Assembly (NCBI RefSeq): GCF_035953295.1
Contig: NZ_CP108370.1
Location: 6,371,001-6,435,000, forward strand
Reading direction: 5' to 3'
DNA length: 64,000 nt
Origin: Streptomyces sp. NBC_01335
GTDB lineage: Bacteria; Actinomycetota; Actinomycetes; Streptomycetales; Streptomycetaceae
The position numbers and the translations under genes are program-made. The notes beneath the pieces were generated by a model, which did not search any database, was not told the origin of the DNA, and saw only the letters and a program-made list of their open reading frames with translations. Positions 1 through 8,350 of this stretch are shown in pieces. Position 1 is the stretch's first letter. Every line of letters starts with the position of its first letter.

Positions 1-195
1 GCCCACGTCGGCATTCTCATGACCACGGGGGAGGCGTACGCCCACGACATCCAGACGTTCGTGGTGGGGGACGCCGTCGCCGACTTCACCCTGGCCGAAC
101 ACCGTATGACGCTCCAGTACGTCGCGACGCGCTGCGGTATGACGCTGCCCACCGACGCAGTGGTGCGGCAGCTGGAGGAGGCGAGCCGCTCATGA
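1..195 (+). CDS. phzD: PhzD-like isochorismatase, C-terminal part
   Basis: The reading frame enters from the left edge and ends at TGA 193-195, so only the last 64 residues are visible. They match the end of PhzD, which hydrolyses 2-amino-2-deoxyisochorismate (ADIC) to trans-2,3-dihydro-3-hydroxyanthranilate and pyruvate. The visible signature is the run AHVGILMTTGEAYAHDIQ followed by VVGDAVADF and a short C-terminal helix, in the same order as in Pseudomonas PhzD. No C-terminal carrier domain follows, unlike EntB-type isochorismatases. The stop overlaps the next start (ATGA), so it is translationally coupled to the ADIC synthase gene that makes its substrate. The active-site aspartate and lysine lie upstream of the window. 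Confidence 0.85.
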   Translation, partial: AHVGILMTTGEAYAHDIQTFVVGDAVADFTLAEHRMTLQYVATRCGMTLPTDAVVRQLEEASRS

Positions 196-2138
196 ACTCC
201 GGTGCCGACGAGGCGCGCTCCGGCACACCGCACCCGCTCCTGTCCCGGATCCTCGCCGCCGACCCGCCGCCGTTCGCCCTGCTGCACCGGCCGCAGGCCA
301 CCGGAGCGGACCGCCTGGAACTGCTGGTGGGCACGGTCTCCCAGCCCGGTTCGCTCGCCGAACTCCCACTGCCGCAGGGCCCCGGCTCCGACCGGCACGA
401 CGTGCTCGCCGTACTGCCCTACCGGCAGCTGGCCGAACGCGGCTATGCCTGCCTGGACGACGGCACCCCCTTGCTCGCCCTGACGGTCGAGGAACAGTGC
501 GGCCTGTCCCGGCAGGAGTTCCTGCGGGACGTCCCGGACGTGCCGATCAGGATGGACGAGCACGGCTTCGACGTCGACGACGAGGCGTACGCCGGCACGG
601 TGCGCCGGATCATCGAGGACGAGATCGGCCGGGGCACCGGCGCCAACTTCGTCTTCCGGCGCACCTACCGGGCGGATCTGGCGGACTGGGGCACGGCTAC
701 CGCCCTGGCGTTCTTCCGCCGGCTGCTCCAGGGCGAATCCGGCGTCTACTGGACGTTCCTGATCCACACGGGCGAGAGGTGCCTCGTCGGCGCGACCCCG
801 GAACGGCACGTGAGCCTGCTCGGCGGCGCCATGACGATGAACCCCATCAGTGGCACCTACCGATATCCCGAAGGCGGCGCGGATGCCGACGGGGTGATGA
901 GATTCCTGCGGGACGCCAAGGAGTCGGACGAGCTTTTCATGGTCCTCGACGAGGAACTGAAGATGATGGGCCGGGTGTGCGACCGCGGCGGCCGGGTGCG
1001 CGGTCCGTACCTCAAGGAGATGGAGCGCCTCGCGCACACCGAGTACCTCATCGAGGGCTCCAGCAGCAGCGGCGTGCGCGAGATCCTGCGCGAGACCCTG
1101 TTCGCGCCGACGGTGACCGGCAGCCCGCTGGAGAGCGCGTGCCGGGTCATCGGCAAGTACGAACCCCACGGCCGGGGCTACTACAGCGGTGTGGCGGCCC
1201 TCGTCGGCCGGGACGCCGACGGCGAGGTCGCCCTGGACTCGTCGATCCTCATCCGCACCGCGGACGTCGACCCGGCGGGCAGGCTCAGCATCGGAGTCGG
1301 CGCCACCCTGGTGAGGCACTCCTCTCCGCAGGCCGAGGTGGCCGAGACCCGGGCGAAGGCCGCCGGGCTGCTGTCCGTGCTGCGCGGCGAACCCGACACG
1401 AGGCACCCGGCACAGCACGACGCCGCGGCGTCGGCGCGCGGACCGGCACTGAGGGACCACCCCGACGTGGTGGCCGCACTGGCGAACCGCAACGCCACTC
1501 TGGCCGGCTTCTGGCTGGCGAACCCTGACGACCGCGGGTGCCCGGACGACCGGCTGGCCGGCCGGCGCCTCCTCGTCGTCGACGCGGAGGACACCTTCAC
1601 CTCCATGGCCCGGCACTGCCTCGCCTCGCTGGGCCTGGACGTGACGGTGCGCCGCTTCGACGAGCCGTACACCCTCGACGACCAGGACTTCGTGATCGTG
1701 GGGCCCGGACCCGGAGACCCGGGGCTGCACGGCGACTCCAAGATCGCGCACCTGCGGGATCTCACCCGGGGGCTGCTGGACTCCCGTACCCCGTTCCTCT
1801 CCGTGTGTCTCGGGCACCAGGTGCTGAGTTCACTCCTGGGGCTCGACATCGTGCGCAAGGCGGAGCCCAATCAGGGGTCCCAACAGAAGATCGACTTCTT
1901 CGGCCGACCGGAACTCGTCGGTTTCTACAACACGTTCGCCGCGCACTCGGCCTCGGCCACCCTGTCCTGCCCGTTCCGGGGCGCCGAGATCCGGGTCTGC
2001 CGCGATCCGGGCAGCGGTGAGGTGCACGCACTGCGCGGCCCCGGCTACGCCTCGGTCCAGTTCCATCCGGCGTCCGTCCTCACGAGCAACGGAACCGCCG
2101 TCCTGCGCGAACTCCTCGTCGGCGTGGCGGAAGGCTGA
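192..2138 (+). CDS. phzE: PhzE-like ADIC synthase (fused aminase and glutamine amidotransferase)
   Basis: This 648-residue enzyme should convert chorismate and glutamine-derived ammonia to ADIC. Residues 1 to about 400 are the chorismate-binding domain of the anthranilate synthase family (NPISGTYRYP, the DELFMVLDEELKMMGRV helix, and YYSGVAAL). Residues about 455-648 are a class I glutamine amidotransferase with nucleophile Cys539 in SVCLGHQ and His625 in VQFHPASV. The fused architecture and the N-terminal HPLLSRIL...PPFALLHRP motif fit PhzE (about 630 aa) rather than TrpE or TrpG. The oddity is Ala627: family members normally have Glu after His-Pro to complete the Cys-His-Glu triad. ATG 192 overlaps the phzD stop. 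Together phzD and phzE supply dihydrohydroxyanthranilate. No dehydrogenase or PhzF homologue is visible nearby. Confidence 0.88.
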   Translation: MNSGADEARSGTPHPLLSRILAADPPPFALLHRPQATGADRLELLVGTVSQPGSLAELPLPQGPGSDRHDVLAVLPYRQLAERGYACLDDGTPLLALTVEEQCGLSRQEFLRDVPDVPIRMDEHGFDVDDEAYAGTVRRIIEDEIGRGTGANFVFRRTYRADLADWGTATALAFFRRLLQGESGVYWTFLIHTGERCLVGATPERHVSLLGGAMTMNPISGTYRYPEGGADADGVMRFLRDAKESDELFMVLDEELKMMGRVCDRGGRVRGPYLKEMERLAHTEYLIEGSSSSGVREILRETLFAPTVTGSPLESACRVIGKYEPHGRGYYSGVAALVGRDADGEVALDSSILIRTADVDPAGRLSIGVGATLVRHSSPQAEVAETRAKAAGLLSVLRGEPDTRHPAQHDAAASARGPALRDHPDVVAALANRNATLAGFWLANPDDRGCPDDRLAGRRLLVVDAEDTFTSMARHCLASLGLDVTVRRFDEPYTLDDQDFVIVGPGPGDPGLHGDSKIAHLRDLTRGLLDSRTPFLSVCLGHQVLSSLLGLDIVRKAEPNQGSQQKIDFFGRPELVGFYNTFAAHSASATLSCPFRGAEIRVCRDPGSGEVHALRGPGYASVQFHPASVLTSNGTAVLRELLVGVAEG

Positions 2139-2625
2139 TGTCTGGGTACGCGCGGTTCGGACGGCAGTCGAGGTGTCGTGCCCCGAGATCTTCATCAGTC
2201 TTCCAGGGCGTGTGTCGAAAGTGGCGCCGTCCGCCCGGAGGGCGGGTCCGGCGGTGTCCGGTGCGTGCGATCGCACGGCGGAGGGGCGCCCCGATACTGG
2301 GTGTATCGGGGTGATCCCGGCAACGCGGCGAGCGTGCGTGCCGGGCGTCGCCGGACAGGCGGGACTTTCGACACACGCCCCAGGGCTCAAGGGGCACGAC
2401 TGGCCGATGTCCCGTCGCAGGTGCGCATCCCGGTGACAGTGCCCCCGGATGCGTGCCGTCGGCGCGACATCGCCTCTCTCGCCAGTCGGCCGGATCGGCC
2501 TCCCGGGTCAAGGCCCCCGTCGCTCGAGTCCATGGAGCTGTTCGGCCGGGACCCCGTGCGGGCCGCCCGCCGGGACGCCGCGGCCGGTGGGCCGCCCGCA
2601 GGCATGGCCCGCGGGCCCGTCCAGA
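2139..2625. other. Convergent gap holding a small palindromic element
   Basis: This 487-base gap lies between the convergent ends of the phzE-like gene and the small regulator gene. Its left third carries the MITE-like element at 2206-2380, listed separately. From 2381 to 2625 I see no convincing gene, RNA or clear terminator; open frames there have no recognisable protein features. Confidence 0.5.
2206..2380. mobile_element. MITE-like element with 17-bp perfect inverted ends
   Basis: The ends GGGCGTGTGTCGAAAGT (2206-2222) and its exact reverse complement (2364-2380) bound 175 bp with no coding capacity. Sequence just inside the ends is also partly complementary. A strong internal hairpin lies at 2289-2311: CCCCGATAC, a 5-base loop, then GTATCGGGG. 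This is the layout of a non-autonomous IS-derived miniature element, and the ends look like those of IS elements common in Streptomyces (from memory, not checked). No clear target duplication is visible. It could alternatively serve as a bidirectional terminator between the two convergent genes. Confidence 0.55.
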
Positions 2626-3174
2626 TCAGCAGAGCGTGTGCCGCCCCCGTCCGACCTTCCGCACCAGACCCTTCTTGCACAAGCGGTCGAGGGCCGACGA
2701 CACGATGGAGTCAGGCCGCCGGGAGTCGCGCAGCAGGTCCGTTTTGCCCTCGTCGCGCAGGCGCTCGATGATCGTGACGAGGTCCCGCGTGCGCAGCGGA
2801 TCCTGTGCCGTGGACAGCACGTCAAGGATCATCTCCTGAATGGAGAACGGCTTGCTCGCGCGGTAACCCGTGGAGTCGGCGCTCACCGCCGCGGGCGCGG
2901 TCGGCTCCGGCGGGGTTGCCTGCCCGGTGATCTCCACCGTGACGGCGCGCACGGCGGAGGACGTCTCCGTCTGGCCCGGCTGGAACTGGTCCAGCGAGGT
3001 GCTGAGGGTCTCCAGGAGATCCAGCTTCCGCTGCGCTTCTTCCAGTTGGGTGCTCAGCGCCTGGACCGTGTCCGCCTGCGCCCGCAACTGTTGGCGTACC
3101 AGCAGCAAGGTCTCGCGCACCACGGAATGACCGCCTGATGCTGTGGCCATGAAATCCTCCGCTGTCGTCGCCAT
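2626..3174 (-). CDS. Small protein with coiled coil and winged helix
   Basis: This 182-residue protein has no confident family match. Residues about 20-68 form a heptad-rich helix (LVRQQLRAQADTVQALSTQL and following), expected to be a coiled coil that oligomerises. A low-complexity linker covers residues 75-110. Residues about 113-182 look like a winged helix (ILDVLSTAQDPLRTRDLVTI, then a basic stretch and a KKGLVRKVGRGRHTL wing), resembling HARE-HTH-type modules. It is likely a DNA-binding or scaffolding regulator of this cluster. It is the last gene of the leftward run, 119 bp after the preceding gene, so it may have its own promoter. The ATG at 3174 was chosen because it starts the coiled-coil protein cleanly; a weak GGAAT precedes it. 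Confidence 0.7.
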   Translation of the reverse strand: MATTAEDFMATASGGHSVVRETLLLVRQQLRAQADTVQALSTQLEEAQRKLDLLETLSTSLDQFQPGQTETSSAVRAVTVEITGQATPPEPTAPAAVSADSTGYRASKPFSIQEMILDVLSTAQDPLRTRDLVTIIERLRDEGKTDLLRDSRRPDSIVSSALDRLCKKGLVRKVGRGRHTLC

Positions 3175-3293
3175 GCGGATTCCGTTTCAACTAAGCCTGC
3201 TGGAACGCAAGGATCGCAAGTCTTCCTGAGTTCGGACAGAGCATGCCCGGGACGCGGAAGCATGAATCCGCCGTTATTTCCTGGTGTATTCGA

Positions 3294-5207
3294 TTACCGG
3301 AGATCCGACTCGTCCGAGCGGACGTGATCGGATTCGCCCGGCGGAGCCGGAGCCAGCCTCATCATGGAAGACGAGGCGATGTAGGCCCCGTTCACGATGG
3401 CGATGAATACCCCGGTGTGGACGTCCGGACGCGGCTGGTGACCGACCAGATCGATCTCGGCGGTGAATTCCTCCTTCTGGCCCGGCAGCACGGCAATCGG
3501 CGCGCTGACCTCGGGCGGTAGCCCCAGGAATCGACGCATCGCGAAAGCGAATCCGATTCCACCGCGCAGAATGTGCTCGGAATCGTTGCGCAGGCTCCGG
3601 GACAGGCCGGTGACGCGACCCGACACGGCATCCGTGTCCAGAGCTCCTTCGAGTACGAACGCTGGTTCGTCCGATTCCTCGCTGGTCCACCATAGGTCAC
3701 CGCAGCGCCTGCACTGGAGGGTCCGCACGGTCAGATTGGCGTGCACCACGTGTCTCATGACGATGAGGGCGGCCCTGTCCCGCGCACAGTTCGGGCAGGT
3801 CGCGGGGCGTTGGGACACCTCGCGCAGCCCGTCGAGCGACGGGCCTCCGTAGTTCCATCCGTTCACATAGATGTCATGAACGATCGCGGCGGCCGTGGCG
3901 TGCTGGAACGCGGCGAGGTCGGTCTCGATCCCGGCGACCAGCGAAGCCAGGTCCGGCGCCTGAAGGTCCTCGGCGACCTCGCGCACCCGGACGCGGAACC
4001 CTTCCACGGCGAGGGCGTCGACCCCAGGCTCCAGCCAGCAGAGGCGTTCCAGGCGGGGGAGGACCACGTTGTTCACGTAGGCCAGGTCCCGGACCGCCTC
4101 ACCATCCCGCCGGCCTGCCGCCTCCACCGCCTTCGCGAGGTGGGCGCCTTCGGCCCGTCCGGCCGGCAGACCGAGGACGAGGCCGGGGTCGCCGAGCAGG
4201 CCGAAGCGGTTCAGCCAGCCGTTGATCGGATGCGCCCGCTCGTTCAGGCGCTCGACGGCGTGGCCGAGTGGCAGGTTCTCCGAGAGAGCGCCCTCCAGGT
4301 CCTGCTGCGCCCCCCGCTGCACGATGTGGACACCCAGCGCGCCGATGACCGCGACGGCGGTTCCTTCCAACAACCCGAGCCCCAGCGCGACATGGTGGGG
4401 GTAGGCGTTGGTGCCCACGGCGATGGACGAACAGCTGTGGGTGAAGACCACGGTCGCGTGCAGTTCCGCCGCAGGCAGGCGCCGATCCGCAGCCAGGTCG
4501 GCGCGGTGGCAGCCCGCGCCGTGCATGCACGGCATGTGCCGGTACGTGTGGTCGGTGGGGGGCAGCGGAGCATCGATCGCGTCGGACCGGCCGCACAGGA
4601 TGCCGTCGGGCAGCGCCGCACAGCACTCCTTGCCCAGCGCCTTGAGCACCAGCAGCCTCGGCCTGCGCCGGCCGAGTTCGAGGATGTCCTCGAACTCGTT
4701 GGTGTCGGCCAGTTCGGCGTCTTCGAGCATGGGGTGGGTGGCCACGAAGACGCGGTCCTCAGCCGCCGCATGGGCGGTGAGGCTCCGGTAGACCAGGCAG
4801 GTCAGTGCGGCCAGGTCGCGCGCGGTGACCACGCCGACCACCGCGCCGTGGGCGCCCGGCCAGTCGCCGGAGGCGGTGATGTCCTCGGCCAGACCGACCA
4901 CGGCGACGAGTTCACCGGCCCGCGGGGCGAGTTCGCGCGCGAGGGCGCCGGGTCCCACCACACGGTGCTCACGGCCCGTTGCGACGGCCAGCAGCCGGCC
5001 TGCGGAGCCCGCGTCGCCGCCGACGCTGATCACCGTTCCCGCCCGCGGGGCGGTGTCCACCTCCGGCAGTCGCCCTTCGGGGAACAGCGACCGATAGCGG
5101 TCCAGCGAAGGGCCGGCCAGCACGGGGAAGGGCAGGCCCTCGCTCCAGGCGTCCGCCCGCTCGCGGTAGTCGGCGATGCTCCGGCAGGGCACGACGTGGG
5201 CGTTCAC
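3294..5207 (-). CDS. Caspase-fold-like (CHAT/C25-type) protein with C-terminal zinc ribbon
   Basis: This is a 637-residue protein of unestablished function. Residues about 205-300 show the caspase-fold pattern of CHAT and gingipain-type proteins. His229 lies in CMHGAGCH. Thirty residues later Cys259 lies in VVFTHSCSSIAVGTN, followed by a Gly/Ala-rich strand (LLEGTAVAVIGALGVHIV) like the GA-sVig segment of CHAT domains. A zinc ribbon is formed by Cys471-x2-Cys474 and Cys499-x2-Cys502. The N-terminal 200 residues look like an alpha/beta domain. The start is GTG 5207, which overlaps the stop of the A-PCP gene (GTGA) with GGAGAG upstream. That coupling suggests it acts with the A-PCP protein, perhaps as a protease, transpeptidase or acyl-transfer partner. 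The His-Cys assignment is by pattern only. Confidence 0.6.
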   Translation of the reverse strand: MNAHVVPCRSIADYRERADAWSEGLPFPVLAGPSLDRYRSLFPEGRLPEVDTAPRAGTVISVGGDAGSAGRLLAVATGREHRVVGPGALARELAPRAGELVAVVGLAEDITASGDWPGAHGAVVGVVTARDLAALTCLVYRSLTAHAAAEDRVFVATHPMLEDAELADTNEFEDILELGRRRPRLLVLKALGKECCAALPDGILCGRSDAIDAPLPPTDHTYRHMPCMHGAGCHRADLAADRRLPAAELHATVVFTHSCSSIAVGTNAYPHHVALGLGLLEGTAVAVIGALGVHIVQRGAQQDLEGALSENLPLGHAVERLNERAHPINGWLNRFGLLGDPGLVLGLPAGRAEGAHLAKAVEAAGRRDGEAVRDLAYVNNVVLPRLERLCWLEPGVDALAVEGFRVRVREVAEDLQAPDLASLVAGIETDLAAFQHATAAAIVHDIYVNGWNYGGPSLDGLREVSQRPATCPNCARDRAALIVMRHVVHANLTVRTLQCRRCGDLWWTSEESDEPAFVLEGALDTDAVSGRVTGLSRSLRNDSEHILRGGIGFAFAMRRFLGLPPEVSAPIAVLPGQKEEFTAEIDLVGHQPRPDVHTGVFIAIVNGAYIASSSMMRLAPAPPGESDHVRSDESDLR

Positions 5208-7036
5208 GCGCCGCTCTCCTTCCCCGTACCGGCCACGAGGGCCGCGACGCGCTCCGGGTCGGGGGCGTAGGTCTCCAGCATGCGGGCCTGTGCGCCGAGC
5301 GTGGCGTGGGAGTAGAAGGCGCGCAGCGGCGGCCTGATCTCCAGGTCCTGGCGGATTCTCGCGTTGAGGCGTCCGAGGAGGAGGGAGTGGCCGCCCATCC
5401 GGAAGAAGTTGTCCTCGGGGGCGAGGCTGTCCACCTCCAGCAGGTCGCGCCACATGGCCGACAGGGCCTGCTCCAGCGGGGAGAGCCCGTCCGCGGGCGT
5501 CCCCGGCGCGGTGCCCCGCTCGTCCCGGCCGCCTTGGTCGTGCGGGGAGCCGAGCGCGGCGAGGGCCGTGCGGTCGACCTTGCCCATGGGCGTGAGCGGC
5601 AGCCGGTCCACCACCGTCAGCCGGGGCACCATCCACTCCGGCAGGTCACGCGCCAGGTCGTCCCGAACCCGGGCGGCCGTGTCCGGGGCAGCCGTGGCGG
5701 CCGGCACCACGAAGCCGGCGAGAACGCGGTCGGCCTCCGTGCCGCGGAGCACCACGCAGGCGTTCGCGACCTCGGGGTGGGCGAGCAGCCGCGCCTCGAT
5801 TTCGCCGAGCTCCACGCGGTGTCCGCGGATCTTGACCTGGTGGTCCGTGCGTCCGAGGTAGACGAGCACGCCGCCGGCGTCCCGCCGGACGAGATCGCCC
5901 GTGCGGTAGAGGGCGAGGTCCGTACGCTCCGGGTGGGGCACGAACACGCCGGCCGTCTGCTCGGGGCGGTTGAGGTAGCCCAGGCTGAGGCAGGGGCCCG
6001 ACATGTACAGCTCGCCGCGCACACCGTCGGGCACCGGACGGAGCTCCTCGTCGAGGACGTGGGCCTCCAGACCGGGCAGCGGCGTGCCGATCGGGATGAT
6101 CCGGGTCTCGTCGGTCACGCCGGAGACGACGTGCCGGATGACGAAGGTGGTGGTCTCGGTGGGGCCGTAGACATTGGCCAGCGTGCCGGACAGAGAGGCG
6201 AGCACGTCGCGGGCCCGCCGGGGGTCCATGGGCTCGCCGCCGACGAGGAGCAGCCGCAGGGGTGCGAACGCGGCGGGATTCTGCAGGGCGATCTCGTGGA
6301 AGACCGACGTGGCCGTGATCATGGCGGTGATGCCGTGTCGCCGGTACTCCTCGCCGAGCAGTCCGCCGTCGGTCAGCAGTTCCCGGGGGAGGATCACGAG
6401 GGTGGCGCCGGACAACAGCGTCGCCCATATCTCGTACGTGATCGCGTCGAACGCGGGACTGGTGAGCTGGGCCGTGCGGTCTCCAGGAGCGAGGGACAGG
6501 TCCGGGTCGGGTCCCGTGACGTTCGCCAGGAAATGGGCGATGCTCGCGTGACCGACCAGAACGCCCTTGGGCGTGCCGGTGGTGCCCGAGGTGTAGTACA
6601 CGATGGCCGGGGCGTCCGGCGCGACGACGGGCGGATCGACAGGCGCTCCGCCCGCGGCCGGGGCCGTTCCGACGTCCTGGAGGACCAGTTCGGAGGGGAA
6701 CCGGTCCGCCAGCTCGGCGGAGGTGATCACACAGGAGGCGCCGCTGTCGGCCAGGATGAAGCGGTGGCGGTTGACGGGCTGTTCGGGCTCCATCGACACA
6801 TAGGCCGCGCCCGCCTTCCACACGCCGAGAAAGGCGGCGATGCGCCCGCATCCCGGCGGAAGGCACACGCCCACGAACGAGCCGGGACCCGCGCCCCGGT
6901 CGAGCAGCAGGCGCGCCACGCCCTCCGCCGCCCGGTCGAGCTCCGCATACGTCAGTTGCTCGCGAGCATCCGGATGGGAAACGGCCACCGCATCGGGAGT
7001 CCGCTCGATCTGCTTGGTGAACAGAGTGTCCAACAT
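5204..7036 (-). CDS. NRPS adenylation-thiolation didomain protein
   Basis: This 610-residue NRPS protein activates one acid or amino acid as its adenylate and loads it onto its own carrier domain. The A domain spans residues about 1-500: P-loop core YYTSGTTGTPKGV (148-160), FDAITYEIW (the A4 region that begins the specificity code), NVYGPTETT, LYRTGDLVRR, RGHRVELGEIEARL and the A10 lysine in PMGKVDR. The carrier domain covers about 525-600, with phosphopantetheine Ser551 in MGGHSLLLG. There is no condensation or release domain, so it needs a partner such as the stand-alone C enzyme at 27 kb. It is the first gene of a leftward operon and diverges from the dioxygenase operon. I cannot infer the substrate reliably from the code. 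Confidence 0.92.
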   Translation of the reverse strand: MLDTLFTKQIERTPDAVAVSHPDAREQLTYAELDRAAEGVARLLLDRGAGPGSFVGVCLPPGCGRIAAFLGVWKAGAAYVSMEPEQPVNRHRFILADSGASCVITSAELADRFPSELVLQDVGTAPAAGGAPVDPPVVAPDAPAIVYYTSGTTGTPKGVLVGHASIAHFLANVTGPDPDLSLAPGDRTAQLTSPAFDAITYEIWATLLSGATLVILPRELLTDGGLLGEEYRRHGITAMITATSVFHEIALQNPAAFAPLRLLLVGGEPMDPRRARDVLASLSGTLANVYGPTETTTFVIRHVVSGVTDETRIIPIGTPLPGLEAHVLDEELRPVPDGVRGELYMSGPCLSLGYLNRPEQTAGVFVPHPERTDLALYRTGDLVRRDAGGVLVYLGRTDHQVKIRGHRVELGEIEARLLAHPEVANACVVLRGTEADRVLAGFVVPAATAAPDTAARVRDDLARDLPEWMVPRLTVVDRLPLTPMGKVDRTALAALGSPHDQGGRDERGTAPGTPADGLSPLEQALSAMWRDLLEVDSLAPEDNFFRMGGHSLLLGRLNARIRQDLEIRPPLRAFYSHATLGAQARMLETYAPDPERVAALVAGTGKESGA

Positions 7037-7414
7037 CCCCTATGTAGCCCCTCGTTGACATCGAGCCCGCACTGGCGAGGTTGTGATCCCAGGACTGTAA
7101 CCCCTGCTCGGGGCGCTGGGGAGGGAGGCAGGAAGCCAATCTGTCAGTCGCACGAAAAATGCCGGGAGTTGACCCCGCGGGCCTGATTCCCCGCAAGGAA
7201 CCTTGCGGACATTGCCAGTGAAATGCCGCCTGTGCAACGAGAGGATCTAGCCTCCGTCTGATCTTTCGGGTTAACTGACGGGCGGCCAGCGCCGCAGCGC
7301 CTGAGCGTGTCAGTTGCTCACGATCACCGACCCGCCGGAACGCGCCTTGTCCGGAAGGCGGTTCGCGCGGTTTCCGCTCCTTGGTGCGCACGTCATGTCC
7401 AGCGGGGGTAGAGA
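7037..7414. promoter_or_regulatory. Divergent control region of two biosynthetic operons
   Basis: This 378-bp gap separates the A-PCP operon (leftward) from the dioxygenase operon (rightward) and must hold both promoters. It is locally lower in GC than the genes. A perfect 8-bp dyad lies near its middle (7191-7208, listed separately). I do not see convincing -35/-10 pairs for either direction, and I see no gene. Confidence 0.6.
7191..7208. promoter_or_regulatory. Perfect dyad, likely operator
   Basis: The sequence CCGCAAGGAACCTTGCGG is a perfect 8-bp inverted repeat around an AA centre. The 2-base spacer is too short for a stable RNA loop, so it is more likely a binding site for a dimeric regulator. 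It lies centrally between the divergent start codons at 7036 and 7415. The cognate regulator is unknown; the winged-helix protein at 2626-3174 is one candidate. Confidence 0.4.
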
Positions 7415-8263
7415 ATGCTCAAAGGTAGCTTTACCGAGAACTCATCGGACGACCACTGTCGACTCCGTGCCCAACTCCTTTCTGAAAATAGTGCGTTGGC
7501 GCAGCCTGCCGTAGGATTCCCGGCCACGGCAGCGGACTTCCCCGGGGAGATCCTCGACGGGATCGACAGGGACCTCGTCCGGTACGGGCTCGGCGTCGTC
7601 CGGCTGGACGAGCCGCTTCCCAACGGCCTTTTCAGGAAGCTGGGTTCGGCACTCGGGACCGTGACACCCGAGACCGCTCCCGACATCCAGTCCTACGTTG
7701 AGGACGGTGTCGTCCTCAACCTCCGGGCCGATGCCGGAATCACGCAGGACGTCTCCCTCCAGCCCTTCGCCAGCAACCCCCTGTCCCTGCACAGCGAGGG
7801 CAGCGGACGCGCCGTCGCGGACCAGCCCCGCTACATCGTGCTCATGTGCGTGGAACCGGGCGACAACTCCGCCTCCACCGTCCTCGTCTCCATGGACGAG
7901 GTCGCCGCCGGCCTCGACGCCGAGGACCTCCGCCTGCTCCGCGCCACCCGCTACGCCGACGCCCCCGGCGTGCCCCCCGTCGTGCGGTCCCAGGGGGACC
8001 ACGTGGTCTTCGCCTTCCGCGATTTCCAGCAGGACACCCTGCGCTGGGTCTGCGAGGCGGACGGAGCCTCGCCGGAGGCCGTCAACGGCGCCCTCGGCCG
8101 CCTGCTCACCCGCATGTACGAAGCCCGGGGCGCTTCGGGCGTGCTCTGGTCCCGTGGGCTGCTCGTCGTCATCGACAACACCCGGTTCTTCCACGGGCGC
8201 ACGGCCGGGCTGCCCCGAGCGGCGGCCAGGACACGCCATCTCAAGAGGCTCCGCATCCGCTGA
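7415..8263 (+). CDS. Fe(II)/2-oxoglutarate dioxygenase, clavaminate synthase-like
   Basis: This 282-residue cytosolic oxygenase belongs to the TauD/clavaminate synthase group. The iron ligands are visible as His126 and Glu128 in LSLHSEGS and His260 in DNTRFFHGRT, with Arg near 273-278 as the likely 2-oxoglutarate anchor. The HxE form of the triad is that of clavaminate synthase and of beta-hydroxylases of free amino acids such as VioC and AsnO. I therefore infer hydroxylation or desaturation of an amino acid or tethered acyl group. Its length fits that subfamily, which usually runs 300-350 aa, though it is slightly short. It heads the rightward operon. ATG 7415 follows a GGGGGTAGAG stretch. 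Confidence 0.82.
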   Translation: MLKGSFTENSSDDHCRLRAQLLSENSALAQPAVGFPATAADFPGEILDGIDRDLVRYGLGVVRLDEPLPNGLFRKLGSALGTVTPETAPDIQSYVEDGVVLNLRADAGITQDVSLQPFASNPLSLHSEGSGRAVADQPRYIVLMCVEPGDNSASTVLVSMDEVAAGLDAEDLRLLRATRYADAPGVPPVVRSQGDHVVFAFRDFQQDTLRWVCEADGASPEAVNGALGRLLTRMYEARGASGVLWSRGLLVVIDNTRFFHGRTAGLPRAAARTRHLKRLRIR

Positions 8264-8350
8264 CGCGTCCCGTCCCACCCATGGGTGGGCGCGCGCGGGC
8301 AGCGCCCGGAGCGTCCCCCACTGGCCCCCTTCTTCTCCCTTGGAGACGGC

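Noticed and set aside
1..2138. A complete phenazine pathway
   Set aside because: PhzF, PhzG, PhzA/B and DAHP synthase homologues are not seen after phzE; they could lie left of the window, so this is undecided rather than excluded.
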